This document shows, piece by piece, positions 21,801-34,300 of a stretch of DNA of 64,000 nucleotides (position 1 is the stretch's first letter; each line of letters opens with the position of its first letter). The notes under the pieces are model-generated. The model saw only the letters and a program-made list of their open reading frames with translations, did not search any database and was not told the origin of the DNA. The stretch comes from Primula veris. Taxonomy: Eukaryota; Streptophyta; Magnoliopsida; Ericales; Primulaceae. The stretch lies in the NCBI GenBank assembly GCA_963682055.1, contig OY821744.1, forward strand, positions 30,108,967-30,172,966. Direction: 5' to 3'. The position numbers and the translations under genes are program-made.

Positions 21801-22532
21801 GGTCTTAGAAGGGGAATGATAAAACCCTAGTAAGAAAAAAAGTCAATAAGAAGGAGACACAAGTATGACATTAAATCAATGTTCCTAAAATGCAGAATCA
21901 AATATATATGTTGCATTCAGTCCAGGCACTATCATAACAGTAACGTTTTGGACATCTTTGCTTTTGTTTAATTTTATTTTTTTATCTTATAAATTTAAAT
22001 AGTCTAGCTCTTTGTGTTATACAGCTTGCAATTTTGTTATCTTTTTTCTATTGTCAAATAATAATAATATTAGTTTATCGTCTAACTAACTAAATAAATG
22101 TAATTTAATACCCATTACTTTGAGATGTTTTAGTCAAAACTATTGTGTAAAGTGGCCCCCCTATAAAATAAAGAAGTGGAGTAGTATATAATAGGACTGA
22201 AAAGACAATTTTTTTTTACATTTAAGCGTATTTTGTATATAAATCAAGAATAGAAAACAAGGGGGCTCACAGGCTCACCAAACCAAAAACCAACTCTTCA
22301 ATGGTTACAAACTAAAAATAAAATAAAAATGAATCCCAAGTCGTACGTACTGGTTATAAAGCTGCATAGCAAAGCTAAAAATACACTTTCTTGTGCTTTT
22401 ATAAAATGTTGGGTAAATTAGTACTACTTTCATGATGTAAATTAGATAAAAACGACACATACAAGTTACAACGTCTCCTAATTCGTTTTCAAAAAATTAT
22501 TAGTATATTAGAGTATATAAATATACATAGTG
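18891..22532. other. Intergenic DNA, no gene recognised
   Basis: 18891-19300 has a leader-like look with 'aaaccctaa' (telobox-type) words. GA-rich microsatellite sequence lies at 19386-19436. The ORF at 19987-20175 (62 aa) has no motif I recognise. 21180-22530 is AT-rich, single-copy-looking DNA. No RNA gene, coding relic or paired repeat ends were found. Confidence 0.45.
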
Positions 22533-22617
22533 CTTTTGACTATGGAAACTTATTAAAAAAATTGACTAAATTTATCATTTTCTAGAAACAAGGAAACCAA
22601 CTCCATCATATATATAA
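22533..22617. repeat. 85-bp flank duplication, left copy
   Basis: Matches 30489-30573 over 85 bp with one visible difference (c/t in 'cattttctag' against 'catttttta'). It abuts the copia LTR, whose last 20 bp are missing here. Its first five bases CTTTT also follow the intact LTR end at 30488 and could be the real target duplication. Confidence 0.85.
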
Positions 22618-24041
22618 CAATTAATAATAATAAAAGGACTAAACAAGAATTAATTAAAATCAGTGTAATCTTTATTAATTTCCAAATGAAATACAATAAA
22701 CTGATTACAACATGTAGGTACTGAAAATAATTAAAGCAAACGTTATCAGATTATTATTAATTAATAATCTGATGTACTGAATTGCAATAAATAGAAACTG
22801 CCGGACTGGAAAGTACAAACTTAACAGCCGGACTGTTCTGTTTGAAATTGAAATTACAGGACTGAATTGAAACTATTCTAATTACAGAATTAAATTACAG
22901 AATAGTAATTACAGCAAAAAACAGAACTTTAAACTAATTACAGATAAGTACAAACAGAATATAAAGCTACAGCTAAGAACAGCAATTGAAATACTAAAAT
23001 AAAAAAGGACAGAATTGAATGCGTAAATGAAATGGACAGAATTAAAAGACGTAAATGAAATGGACAGAATAGAATAAAATAAGACGAGGCTACTGTTAAC
23101 AGTATGCCCTTAACCGATATTCGCCCAACCACCTTAAAGTTTCTGGTTGCATTGGCGCTTCGATCCCAAGGTACAACGTCTCGGATGACTCGCCGGAAAC
23201 TGGTGACGAGTCAAGGTCGAGCTGTTGGTGGATGGTTCTCTCTGGTTCTAAAATGTAATGCTGTTTTTGAGAGATGATATATGCTTCTGTATTTTATTTC
23301 AGAATGTTGTCTATTTGACATGTGGGGGGTCTGCCTATTTATAGGCTTGCTGAGTATCTCAGCCATTAAGGTCACTTTACTACTGTCAGTTTTCAAAATT
23401 CGAAACTGCAGTATTAACTTTGCAATCAAATCATATTTATTGCAACAGTTACAGCTTTGCTGGAAGCTTTTTCCGAACAGGCGCACTTTTTCCGAACAGG
23501 CACGCTTTTTCCGAACAGACGCACTTTTTCCCGAACATGCACGCTTTTCCCGAACAGGCGCGCTTTTCCCGTTGAGTTAAAAACCCGTCGAGCAAGCCCG
23601 CCCGTCGAGCAAGCCCGCCCGTCGAGCAAGCCCGCCCGTCGAGCAAGCCCATGTGTGGTACACAATACACACATGTGTATATGGACACACTACTTGATAT
23701 CCACATGGGATACCCTAGTATATATATTGTAAAAATCACTCATGATTTTCCAATGTGGGATAACCCTCATGGGTTAAATCCCATTTCTTTTCTCATTTTC
23801 CAGCACTGGCTTTATTGCCTCTTTCGAGTACCAACCTTCGAGTCCAATTATCATTCACACCCTTCCTCCGAATAGGTCATGCGATATACCGTTGCGAAGC
23901 TAGTCGCACGAGCTACTCAACCGCATTGAGTATGGCCTCAGAAAAACTGAGGAGTCGCATTGAAAATTGACTCAAAGATGGTCCCTGACCACTTGGAACA
24001 ACCATGTATAAAATACATGTTTTCCTACATTTTTTCCAACA
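22614..24041 (-). repeat. 3' LTR of the young copia element (end replaced)
   Basis: Starts, in element orientation, with TGTTGGAAAA at 24041 and runs to ATTGTTAT at 22614. It lacks the terminal 20 bp seen in the other LTR at 29189-29208. It holds two internal minisatellites: about six units of a 'ttttccgaacaggcgcac'-like 18-20-mer (23467-23570) and four units of 'cccgtcgagcaagcccg' (23584-23650). These are more copies than in the partner LTR. Confidence 0.88.
23336..23343 (-). promoter_or_regulatory. TATA box in the 3' LTR of the young copia element
   Basis: The minus strand reads TATAAATA within the palindrome GCCTATAAATAGGC, about 700 bp from the LTR start. It is the likely Pol II core promoter dividing U3 from R. 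The same box is at 29931-29938 in the other LTR. Confidence 0.6.
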
Positions 24042-24050
24042 ATCCCCCAC
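24042..24050 (-). other. Polypurine tract of the young copia element
   Basis: The minus strand reads GTGGGGGAT directly before the LTR start TGTTGG. This is the expected plus-strand primer. The 566 bp between it and the polyprotein stop hold no ORF of note. Confidence 0.8.
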
Positions 24051-24617
24051 ATGAATGCAATTGGCTCGAAAGCCCATGTCCTAAATGCAAATCAAGAGAA
24101 CCGCAAAAGTTCACTGCCTAAGGTCAGGTAGCGCGCGCCTTGAACCTGCCGTAGCGGAATACCACCCAGAATACTGCTATTAGGTAGCTGTAAAGCTTTG
24201 AACCATCAAGCTTTGTGTATCCCAGAATGGCACCCGCACAGTGCCCTCTCTACCCACGTACTAGGCCCTTTAGTTGTTGTCCATATTTGGCCTGGACTGC
24301 CTTGGCAACTTCAACTGAGTGCTCTAGTGAATTAGCCCAAGCTCATTACATGGTACCGGCCTTACACACTCGTTATAGGTGTTCCAAGTCGAAAGTGTCC
24401 TGACTCACTTTACTCGACCGTCGAGTTACTTGGATCATTAAGAGCCTCAAGCTCACCCTTACAATGGTACAGGTCTATCACTCTGTCATCGCGGAAATGG
24501 GCTGGGAACCCCAGGTTCCCGAGTGCTTTGTTCAGTTGCCCTCACAGTTCAGTTTCCCTTTGAACCTATCAGGAAATATTCCGTTTAGGTTGGGTTGCCT
24601 ATGTTGGGGCCACCAAT

Positions 24618-27600
24618 TTAATGGGATTTAATCCCATTCCGTTCGATGACGTCTCGACTCCTACTTGAGTCAAGCCTTTTGTTAATGGATCCGCTATGTT
24701 TTTCCTTTGATCTCACAAAATCTAAGGATACCACACCGTTGGATAACAATTCCCTTACGGATTTATGTCTTCGACGTATATGTCGAGACTTTCCATTATA
24801 CATATGATCCTGAGCCCGTGCAATTGCTGATTGACTATCGCAATGCATGCTTATTGCGGGAACAGGTTTCGGCCACATTGGAATTCCTTCCAATAGACTT
24901 CTCAGCCAGTCTGCCTCTTCGGTTGCTAAGTCTAACGCTATGAATTCAGATTCCATAGTTGACCTTGCAATACATGTCTGTTTGGAGGATCTCCAAGACA
25001 CAGCAGCTCCTCCCATTATAAACACATATCCACTCGTGGATCTTGTGCTATTGGAGTCTGATATCCAGTTGGCATCTGAATACCCTTCCAGTACCGCTGG
25101 ATATCTGGTATAGTGCAGCCCGTAATCGGCTGAAAACCTCATATACCTGAGAAGTTTCATTATGGCCTTCCAGTGTTCCTCATTTGGATTACTGGTGTAT
25201 CTGCTCAGTCTACTCACTGAGTTTGCTATGTCTGGTCTGGTGCAATTCATTATATACATGAGACTGCCTATGACTCGAGAGAACTCTAATTGATTCACAC
25301 TTTTACCGAAATTCTTTTTCAGGTTACAGTTGAACTCAATTGGGGTTCTTGACATAGCTTTACTGTCCTTGTCAAACTTGTCTAAAACTTGTTTAACATA
25401 GTGACTTTGGGACAAGGCATACCCTTCTGATGTTTTGGTAATCTTCATACCAAGAATTACATCAGCTATACCCAGATCCTTCATATCGAAGTGTTGTGAT
25501 AACATTTTCTTTGTGGAGCTGATTCTATCATTACTCCCAATTATGATCATGTCATCCACATAGAGACAGACTACAACACAGTCTCTTCCACTTCCTTTAG
25601 AGTAGACACATTTATCGCACTCATTAATGCGAAAACCGTTTGATAGCATAATTCTATCAAACTTCTCATGCCATTGCTGTGGCGCTTGTTTGAGTCCATA
25701 TAGAGACTTTACAAGTTTGCACACTTGGTGCTCTTTACCAGGAACTACAAACCCTTCCGGTTGTTCCATGTAAATTTCTTCTTCCAGTTCTCCATTCAGA
25801 AACGCCGTCTTTACATCCATTTGATGTATTTCCATATCAAACAAAGCTGCGAGAGCAATGACGATTCGGATAGACGTTTTCCTGGAGACAGGAGCATAAG
25901 TGTCAAAATAATCGACACCTTCCGTTTGCCTGAAGCCTTTCACTACAAGTCTCGCCTTGTATTTCTCAATCGTGCCGTCAACCTTTAACTTCCTCTTGAA
26001 GACCCACTTGTGACCTAGGGGCTTACATCCTTTCGGAAGATCCACTAGTTCCCAAGTGTGGTTTTGCATGATTGATTCAATTTCATTTTGAATAGCTTCT
26101 TCCCAATATTGGGAATCCGGTGTTGACATAGCTTGTTTATATGTCACCGGTTCGCCTTCAATCATGAAGGTTAGGAAATCAGGTCCAAAGGAAGTTTCCT
26201 TCCTTGCCCTTTTGCTGCGCCGAGGCTCTTTCTCTTCCTCTTCCTCTGTCGGTTCACTTGCCCCCACATTTCCTTCACTGTTCAACTCTTCAGTTGGTAC
26301 AGATGTAGGTAATTTCTGGGGAAAGATATCTTCAAAGAAAGAGGCCTCTCGGCTTTCCATATACGTATCTACGTGTACATCGGGATTGTCCGACTTGTGC
26401 ACGAGAAACCGATATGCACTACTATTCTGTGCATATCCGATGAACACACAGTCCACCGTCTTAGGACCAATTCTCATCCTCTTAGGAGTGGGAACTAGTA
26501 CCTTTGCGAGACAACCCCAAACCCGCATGTTCTTATAACTGGGTTGATGACCTTTCCATAATTCATATGGAGTCTTTTCTCGCTTCTTATGTGGTAACTT
26601 GTTTAAAACATAGTTAGCGGAAAGTATCGCTTCCCCCCACATGTTCTGGGGTAAACCAGAACTGATTAGCATAGCATTCATCATTTCCTTTAGCGTTCTA
26701 TTTTTACGCTCAGCAACTCCATTTTGCTCGGGAGTGTATGGGGCTGTGGTTTGATGTATAATGCCGCTTTCAGCGCATATCTGTTCAAACGGTGATTCAT
26801 ATTCACCGCCTCTATCACTTCTCAATGTTTTAATTTTCTTATTGAGTTGATTTTCAACTTCGGTCTTATAAAGAGCGAATTTCTCTACTGCTTCGTCTTT
26901 ACTTCTCATTAAGTAAACGTAACAGTATCTAGTACAATCATCTATAAAGGTGATAAAGTACTTTTTCCCTCCTCGCGTTTGTATAAACTTTAAGTTGCAT
27001 ACATCCGTGTGTATTAGACCGAGAGGTTCACTTTCTCGTTCAACATGTTGAAACGATGATTTCGTTAATATTGCCTCTACACAAATCTCACATTTGTGCT
27101 GCTTATCAAAAACGAAATTTGGTATTAGTTTTAGTGATATTAATTTCTTTAAAGAATTATAATTCACGTGACCTAATCTACCATGCCACAAATGAAATGA
27201 CTCAAATAAATAATTAAACTCAGAATTTTTATTGGCCTCTTGGGCAACAGTCATTACATTGCTAGTGCTAGTCTCAGCTTTAGCACCTTTATTGGGAGCA
27301 GGTGTCCCTACGTTTAACTTAAACATGCCGTTGGTCATATAGCCACGGCCTACATAGACACCATTTTTGGTGATTACAATTTTATAAGATTCCAAAACTA
27401 GTTTGAACCCGTTCTTCACCATCACCGATCCTGATACCAGATTCTTGCGGATATCCGGAACATGAAGCACATTTGTCAACCTCAGCTCTTTTCCAGAGGT
27501 CATCTTCATCACCACCATTCCTTTTCCTTCCACCTTGGAAGTAGCAGAATTTCCCATGAAGCAGCTTTCTCCCTCTACTGCTTCGTAGGTCTTAAACATC

Positions 27601-28835
27601 CACCTTGTTGAGCAGATGTGGCTTGTGGCGCCGGTATCCAGCCACCACTCTTTGGGGTTGCTCTCCACGAGATTGACCTCAGAGACCACAGCAGTAAAGT
27701 GGTCATCATCTTGTCCTCCCTCAGCCAGATGAGCCTGAGCTGGAGCTTTCCTCTTCCCTTTGCCCTTGAAGTTCCTCGGAGGGGGCTTAGGCTTAGCAGC
27801 GCCTTTATTGTCATAACAGTCCGCGGCACGATGGCCGGTCCTGTTACACACAAAGCAGGTTCCCGCAAATTTTTTTGCGACAACAGCACTGCCTCCGGTG
27901 TCAAAACGTTTCCGTTTGACGTTGGAGCTTTCGACCACATTGGCCTTTGCCATCGGGATGACAGCACCACCGACTCTCCTCACGGAGCGACGGTTGCTCA
28001 CCTCGATATTGAGCTTCTCAATGAGCCCCTCCAACCTCATTTCCTTCCGCTTGTGCTTCAGGTAGTTTTGAAAGTCTTTCCATGACGGCGGCAATTTCTC
28101 AATCATGAGTGCCACCTGGAAAGGCTCGTTTATCACTAGCCCCTCAGCCTCAAGGCGATGGTAAATGAGTTGGAGCTCCTCAACTTGCTCCATGACACCC
28201 CTGCTGTCAGTCATACGGTACTCATGAAAGTCCGTGACAACAAATCTCTTTGTGCCAGCGTTATTCACTTTGTACTTATTTTCGAGAGTCTCCCATAGCT
28301 CCTTTGCAGTAGCTTTGGGCTCGAAAACACTGAACAGCGTGTCATCTAGAGCACACAGGATATAGTTCTTGCATAGGTAGTCGGCATGTCTCCATGCCTC
28401 AACCGCAGAGAACGACTGCTCGTCCAGATCGTCCTCGCTTAGGACGGGAGCAGTCTCCTTGAGAAACCTGGTCAGATTCAGGGTCGTGAGATAAAACAGC
28501 ATCTTTTGCTGCCAACGTTTAAAGTTGTCTCCCCTGAACTTTTCTGGTTTCTCCAGATGAGAAGTCGGCAAAGTAGGCACAGCCGAATACATCGGTGCCT
28601 TGCCTTTGGCCACAGCCTTAGCTGCGGCCTTGGCTGTGGCCGCTGCTTCGGCCGCAGCCTCAGCTTTGGCCGTAGCATCCGCCATGGCCGCAGCCGCGGC
28701 GGCCTCAGCCGCTGCAGCCACGTCATCGGCGGTAGCCCCCACAATCGCATCGCCCCCAATGTTATGGACATCTCCACCAACCATTGGGTCATGCTCACTT
28801 CCGATAGGCAACTGAATAGGCGACGTGTTTGTCAT
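24618..28835 (-). CDS. Copia gag-pol polyprotein, about 1405 aa, C-terminal frameshift
   Basis: The frame opens at 28874; residue 14 (ATG 28833-28835, [12 protein letters not shown]) is the likelier start. Residue numbers count from 28874. An Ala-rich stretch is at 52-88, then UBN2-type gag (about 105-300). The CCHC zinc knuckle is at 340-353. Protease has [12 protein letters not shown] at 410-421. A gag-pre-integrase zinc region lies at 560-600. Integrase has D624, D687 and E722 (D,D-35-E). RT runs about 945-1190 with LYVDD at 1104-1108. RNase H runs about 1263-1390 with D1267, E1308 and D1346. After 'VRSKE' the frame shifts (one extra base in the T-run 24699-24703, plus strand), so the last 30 or so codons are out of frame and the usual DPxTK ending is lost. 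All catalytic residues are present. Confidence 0.9.
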   Translation of the reverse strand: MTNTSPIQLPIGSEHDPMVGGDVHNIGGDAIVGATADDVAAAAEAAAAAAMADATAKAEAAAEAAATAKAAAKAVAKGKAPMYSAVPTLPTSHLEKPEKFRGDNFKRWQQKMLFYLTTLNLTRFLKETAPVLSEDDLDEQSFSAVEAWRHADYLCKNYILCALDDTLFSVFEPKATAKELWETLENKYKVNNAGTKRFVVTDFHEYRMTDSRGVMEQVEELQLIYHRLEAEGLVINEPFQVALMIEKLPPSWKDFQNYLKHKRKEMRLEGLIEKLNIEVSNRRSVRRVGGAVIPMAKANVVESSNVKRKRFDTGGSAVVAKKFAGTCFVCNRTGHRAADCYDNKGAAKPKPPPRNFKGKGKRKAPAQAHLAEGGQDDDHFTAVVSEVNLVESNPKEWWLDTGATSHICSTRWMFKTYEAVEGESCFMGNSATSKVEGKGMVVMKMTSGKELRLTNVLHVPDIRKNLVSGSVMVKNGFKLVLESYKIVITKNGVYVGRGYMTNGMFKLNVGTPAPNKGAKAETSTSNVMTVAQEANKNSEFNYLFESFHLWHGRLGHVNYNSLKKLISLKLIPNFVFDKQHKCEICVEAILTKSSFQHVERESEPLGLIHTDVCNLKFIQTRGGKKYFITFIDDCTRYCYVYLMRSKDEAVEKFALYKTEVENQLNKKIKTLRSDRGGEYESPFEQICAESGIIHQTTAPYTPEQNGVAERKNRTLKEMMNAMLISSGLPQNMWGEAILSANYVLNKLPHKKREKTPYELWKGHQPSYKNMRVWGCLAKVLVPTPKRMRIGPKTVDCVFIGYAQNSSAYRFLVHKSDNPDVHVDTYMESREASFFEDIFPQKLPTSVPTEELNSEGNVGASEPTEEEEEKEPRRSKRARKETSFGPDFLTFMIEGEPVTYKQAMSTPDSQYWEEAIQNEIESIMQNHTWELVDLPKGCKPLGHKWVFKRKLKVDGTIEKYKARLVVKGFRQTEGVDYFDTYAPVSRKTSIRIVIALAALFDMEIHQMDVKTAFLNGELEEEIYMEQPEGFVVPGKEHQVCKLVKSLYGLKQAPQQWHEKFDRIMLSNGFRINECDKCVYSKGSGRDCVVVCLYVDDMIIIGSNDRISSTKKMLSQHFDMKDLGIADVILGMKITKTSEGYALSQSHYVKQVLDKFDKDSKAMSRTPIEFNCNLKKNFGKSVNQLEFSRVIGSLMYIMNCTRPDIANSVSRLSRYTSNPNEEHWKAIMKLLRYMRFSADYGLHYTRYPAVLEGYSDANWISDSNSTRSTSGYVFIMGGAAVSWRSSKQTCIARSTMESEFIALDLATEEADWLRSLLEGIPMWPKPVPAISMHCDSQSAIARAQDHMYNGKSRHIRRRHKSVRELLSNGVVSLDFVRSKEKHSGSINKRLDSSRSRDVIERNGIKSH

Positions 28836-29188
28836 CTGAAACGACAACACAAAACGTATGAGATACGTGTACAATAAATTCTATAAACAAACACCAAAAC
28901 TGATATTTGAGTTTGTAAAAGAATTACCAAACAAAATAAAATTAAACTTTTATCCTTTTAAATATCAATACGGTTGATATTAAAAGGATTGAACGATTCT
29001 TATTGAATACCAATACGGTTGGTATCAACAAGATTCAAAAATAAAATTAAAACTGTTCGGAATTTTTTCGTTGTAATTCAATTTCTAATATAATTTAGAA
29101 TTGAAAACAAGAAAGCATTATTCCTTATAAAAAATAAATAATTGTATTAATCAATACACGAAAGAAACAACAGGATATCGGTTAAGAT

Positions 29189-30488
29189 TGTTGGTTTCCG
29201 TGTACGAAATAACAATTAATAATAATAAAAGGACTAAACAAGAATTAATTAAAACCAGTGTAATCTTTATTAATTTCCAAATGAAATACAATAAACTGAT
29301 TACAACATGTAGGTACTGAAAATAATTAAAGCAAACGTTATCAGATTATTATTAATTAATAATCTGATGTACTGAATTGCAATAAATAGAAACTGCCGGA
29401 CTGGAAAGTACAAACTTAACAGCCGGACTGTTCTGTTTGAAATTGAAATTACAAGACTGAATTGAAACTATTCTAATTACAGAATTAAATTACAGAATAG
29501 TAATTACAGCAAAAAACAGAACTTTAAACTAATTACAGATAAGTACAAACAGAATATAAAGCTACAGCTAAGGACAGCAATTGAAATACTAAAATAAAAA
29601 AGGACAGAATTGAATGCGTAAATGAAATGGACAGAATTAAAAGACGTAAATGAAATGGACAGAATAGAATAAAATAAGACGAGGCTACTGTTAACAGTAT
29701 GCCCTTAACCGATATTCGCCCAACCACCTTAAGGTTTCTGGTTGCATTGGCGCTTCGATCCCAAGGTACAACGTCTCGGATGACTCGCCGGAAACTGGCG
29801 ACGAGTCAAGGTCGAGCTGTTGGTGGGTGGTTCTCTCTGGTTCTAAAATGTAATGCTGTTTTTGAGAGATGATATATGCTTCTGTATTTTATTTCAGAAT
29901 GTTGTCTATTTGACATGTGGAGGGTCTGCCTATTTATAGGCTTGCTGAATATCTCAGCCATTAAGGTCACTTTACTACTGTCAGTTTTCGAAATTCGAAA
30001 CTGCAGTATTAACTTTGCAATCAAATCATATTTATTGCAACAGTTACAGCTTTGCTGGGCGCTTTTTCCCGAGCAAGCCCGCCCGTCGAGCAAGCCCGCC
30101 CGTACACAATACACACATGTGTATATGGACACACTACTTGATATCCACATGGGATACCCTAGTATATATATTGTAAAAATCACTCATGATTTTCCAATGT
30201 GGGATAACCCTCATGGGTTAAATCCCATTTCTTTTCTCATTTTCCAGCATTGGCTTTATTGCCTCTTTCGAGTACCAACTTTCGAGTCCAATTATCATTC
30301 ACACCCTTCCTCCGAATAGGTCATGCGATATACCGTTGCGAAGCTAGTCGCACGAGCTACTCAACCGCATTGAGTATGGCCTCAGAAAAACTGAGGAGTC
30401 GCATTGAAAATTGACTCAAAGATGGTCCCTGACCACTTGGAACAACCATGTATAAAATACATGTTTTTTTCCTACATTTTTTCCAACA
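29189..30488 (-). repeat. 5' LTR (1300 bp) of the young copia element
   Basis: Bounded by TGTTGG at 29189 and CCAACA at 30488 (plus reading). It has fewer units of the two internal minisatellites than the partner LTR (compare 30058-30103), which explains most of the length difference. The TATA palindrome is at 29931-29938. The sequence just inside it (28836-29188) is the untranslated leader. It contains no TGGTATCAGAGC primer site. Confidence 0.88.
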
Positions 30489-30573
30489 CTTTTGACTATG
30501 GAAACTTATTAAAAAAATTGACTAAATTTATCATTTTTTAGAAACAAGGAAACCAACTCCATCATATATATAA
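30489..30573. repeat. 85-bp flank duplication, right (presumed original) copy
   Basis: Follows the intact LTR end CCAACA directly and continues into single-copy DNA at 30574. This is probably the original flank copied to the other side at 22533-22617. Confidence 0.8.
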
Positions 30574-30830
30574 TTTCCGATAATGCATGAGAACTATAAG
30601 CGCCTCGACCGGAACTACATAGCAAAGTTGACAAAACTATGAGGACCACTGTGATGAATAGTTTTACATGCTACAACTCTATATTCTAGTTTTAAACTGG
30701 TTACGTACGTATTTTTTTAGGTACTTTCAGTTCTCCTCCAAACTTGGGTTAATTTCATAATCATAAATCTTAATTAATTACCAGGGTTATTAGTAACCAC
30801 ATCTTTACTGCTATAAGTTTAAGTTCAAAT

Positions 30831-30972
30831 TGATGATATAAGAAGAGATTTTTTGATATGAATTTTTACAGAGACTAACTATGGACCGTTGATGTATCTC
30901 ATGTAAATTGATCTAACGGTACATGGTTAGTCTCTGCAAAAGTCTATGTCAAAATCTATTCTTATACCATCA
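30831..30972. repeat. Palindromic MITE upstream of the NFD4-like gene
   Basis: 142 bp with arms of about 60 bp that are inverse copies: TGATGATATAAGAAGAGATT on the left, the inverse of TGATGGTATAAGAATAGATT on the right, with 'cagagactaac.atg.accgtt' inside. Centre near 30900. No clear target duplication. It lies about 365 bp before the transporter ORF, in its promoter region. Confidence 0.7.
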
Positions 30973-31285
30973 TTTTTAAGTCTATTAGTAGGGCGTCTTA
31001 ATTGTAAATCGTGGTCTGGCTATATTCATTCACTTCATATTTAAACTCCTGTAAGTTTGGCAGCACATAAACCACAAAATTAATACTTTTCTAAAGTAGT
31101 GGCCTGTAAATCAGTACGTATCACTTTCCTTAAATACCAATTTATACATCTTTCTACTTTGTTGCCAACATAATAGTACTCCTAACTCTTTAAGTGCTTA
31201 AACTATATACTATACATGTGCATTAATCCACGAGTTCACACACCTTCCAAACTATAAACACATACGTACGCATACCAAGTTTCTC

Positions 31286-31292
31286 TATAAAA
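31286..31292 (+). promoter_or_regulatory. TATA box of the NFD4-like gene
   Basis: TATAAAA 45-60 bp upstream of the two candidate ATGs, in 'tctctataaaatcac'. Transcription would be expected to start near 31318, leaving a very short 5' UTR. Confidence 0.55.
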
Positions 31293-31336
31293 TCACTCCT
31301 AACATGCAATTTCAAACAATAAAAATTCTCTAACAC

Positions 31337-34300
31337 ATGTTTAACATGGGTCTTCAATGGCTAACCCTAGTGTGCACAATTTGGTTACAATCCATAAATG
31401 GCTCAAACTCTAATTTTCCGGCTTATTCATCCCAACTAAAGCGCTTACTATCCCTCTCGCAGCTCCAACTCAACAACCTTGCATCCGCCTCTGATGCAGG
31501 CAAACTTTTGGGATGGATATCGGGTTTAGCATCCATGTACCTCCCTCTATGGCTCACACTTCTGATCGGTTCTATTCTTGGCTTTGTTGGTTATGGTATT
31601 CAATACCTCTTTTTAGCGGGGCATATTGCTAGTCTCTCTTATTGGCACGTTTTTTTGTTAACTGTCTTAGCTGGTAACAGCATATGTTGGATCAATACCG
31701 TTTGCTATATAGTCACCATTCACAATTTCCCATATGATCGTCAGGTGGCGGTGGGGTTATCCACTAGCTACGTGGGACTCAGCGCGAAAATATATACGAG
31801 TATTGTTGAGACTCTAGCATTTTATCCATCCGACAAGGCCCGGACTTATCTCATGCTAAACTCCATATTACCATTGATGGTGAGCCTTTTAGTATCACCT
31901 ATTGTTAGAGAAACCAAGTCACAGAAAACAAGGTATATAGGAGGAGGTTTTGTTATACTCTTTGCTATAACAATTGTGACCGGCACATTTAGTGTGACTA
32001 GTAGTTTGAACTTGATAAAGAACAAATTGTCACCTTTAGTTGTGGCAATTTTAATGGGTATTCTCTTATTGCTTCCACTTGTAGTTCCAATGGGAGAATG
32101 GGCTACGGAGACGGTGAACAAGAGTTGTTCGATTAGAAGAGAAGATAAAGTTTATAGTTTTAGAAGTATAGATGAAAATGTGGCGGAGAAAGGGATTATG
32201 GAAAATGGGGAGGGTAAATTGAACATTTACGAGGTGCGCGTAAAGGAAGAGATTGGTGTGTGGGAGATGGTGAGGAGAGTCGAGTTTTGGTTGTATTTGT
32301 TTGTGTATTTTTTTGGTGCTACACTTGGAATGGTGTACTTGAACAACTTAGGGCAAATAGCCGAATCTCGAGGGTATACTAGTACTCTTTCACTTGTGTC
32401 TATATCTTCTGCATTCGGATTCTTTGGGAGGCTTCTTCCATCTCTCATGGATTACTTCTTCTCTAGGTAACTCTGTCTTATTTGGTTATATTATTGGTTT
32501 GGGTCTTAAATGTTCAAAATGACATACATGTTTATCTCTCTTTGATTACTAGATTTTACTATGTCAAGTGAAGAAACTAGAAGTGAAACTATGGAAACGT
32601 CAGTGTCTATAATCTATATAATTATACGATCTTTAATTAGCATAGTTATGTACTCCCTTTATGCTGAAATAAGTGTTCTTATGAAAATATGTGTAACTTT
32701 GACGATCAATTTTTTTATATGTATATTGTTGGAAAAAATTCTTTCAAAAACCAATCATATATGTAAAAGTTAAAACTATATGATTGAATTTCAGGTTTTC
32801 ATTTCGGCAATTTATATATGAAAAATTTGATGATCGAAGTTGCATGTATTTTTATATTGAACACTTATTTATGGACAAATGAAGTAATTTTTATAGGATA
32901 TTTTAGATGTGAGAATTTTAGTTATACGAGGACATTGGGCTTAATTCGTAGAATCTATTTTGTGGGAATCGGTATCTAAAAATGATGCGCAGTTACTTCT
33001 GTAACCGTGGTATCAGTATTTAGCTTCTAGGAGTATAAAACAACTTTTTATTTATAGTAGCTCTATTTTTATGAATTACTATTTAGAACACGGAGCCAGA
33101 ATTAGTATATGAGAGACTAAATTTTAAAAAATCAAGGAGGTTAAATGGTTATTTTCGTTAAAAATAAATAAATTTTGCATTGTAAAAAAATATTTTTTGA
33201 AAATATGAGAGGCGGACTATATCCCCCGCCAACCCCGTGGCTCCTCCCCTGTCTGGAACCTTGTATTCATATGTTAGACAGCAAAACCATGCAACGAGAG
33301 ACTACATATTTAGTCATGCACATGCCAGATGAACTTAGTTTGGGCTTGTTTTTTAGTTATACTACACTACGTACCTCTACTTATAATTAAAATCTAAAGA
33401 CATACATGTATTGCGGTTAGCTTAGTAATAAAAAAAAAAATCTAATAATGATTATATTAAAATAAGAACAAAAAAGACATTTTGCTTTGACATACACTAC
33501 TTTTACTTATTTATTTGATCATAGTACCTTTCAAAGTATCTCCTTTCTCCCCCTCTTAATAAATAGGATTAAAGAAACACATTAACATATTCATAATGCT
33601 ATGAAATTAATATTTATTCCAATACTATATTGTATATGAAAAAAGTACAACCAGACAGAACATAAAATCAGAGGGACGAAATACTACAAAATAATGTTTG
33701 ATTTAGTGAGAGTTAAAAGTTGTCACAAGCATGTCGTTAATTTAAAAAGCTGTCACAAATCTGTCGTAAATTAACTAAACTGTCACAAAACCGTCGCTAA
33801 TAAGCTCGTAACAAAAAATAACGTCACTAATCCCGTCGCTATTTGGATATTTTTTTATAGTTAAATTCTGCTTGAAATTTATATTCTATTATGAGAGGGG
33901 TGACGATGTAGTATTATGAAAATTTTAACTAAAGGCATTCACCTGGTAAAAAAGAAAAAACATCAAATTTTGTTGAAATTAGGGGGGAAGGTGCTTCCTT
34001 AATTACAACCAAAGACGCACAAAAAAAGTTGTCTTTTGTTCTTTCCAAAATCTCTGACTAATAAGTACTATTAACTTTGTTACTTATTAATTTCCAGGAC
34101 CAAGTTCATGATCTCAAGGCCAGCTTCAATAGCAATGATGACAGCTCCGATCTCGGCTTCATTTTTCTTACTACTCAGCTCAACAACTCTTTCTCTCTAT
34201 ATTAGCACAGCGATCATAGGCTTATGCACAGGGGCGATAACATCTATCTCAGTCTCTTTAACCACTGAGCTCTTTGGTACTAAAAACTTTAGTGTTAACC

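Larger units (their letters stand above)
22614..30488 (-). mobile_element. Young, nearly intact Ty1/copia retrotransposon
   Basis: On the minus strand: 5' LTR 30488-29189, leader, one polyprotein ORF 28835-24618, purine tract at 24050-24042, 3' LTR 24041-22614. The LTRs are very similar: about eleven substitutions by eye outside two repeat-number differences, all transitions. The polyprotein carries every copia domain and fails only in its last 30 or so codons. The 3' LTR lacks its final 20 bp, which are replaced by a copy of the opposite flank. No standard initiator-tRNA primer site follows the 5' LTR. The element at 35912-40922 belongs to the same lineage. Confidence 0.9.

Noticed and set aside
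24847..28877. ORFs of 70-155 aa on the plus strand within 24.7-28.9 kb
   Set aside because: Antisense or shifted shadows of the copia polyprotein; none has its own motifs.
22533..30573. An 85-bp target site duplication
   Set aside because: Copia integrases make 5-bp duplications, and the left LTR is missing its end exactly where the copy joins it; repair from the right flank explains both.
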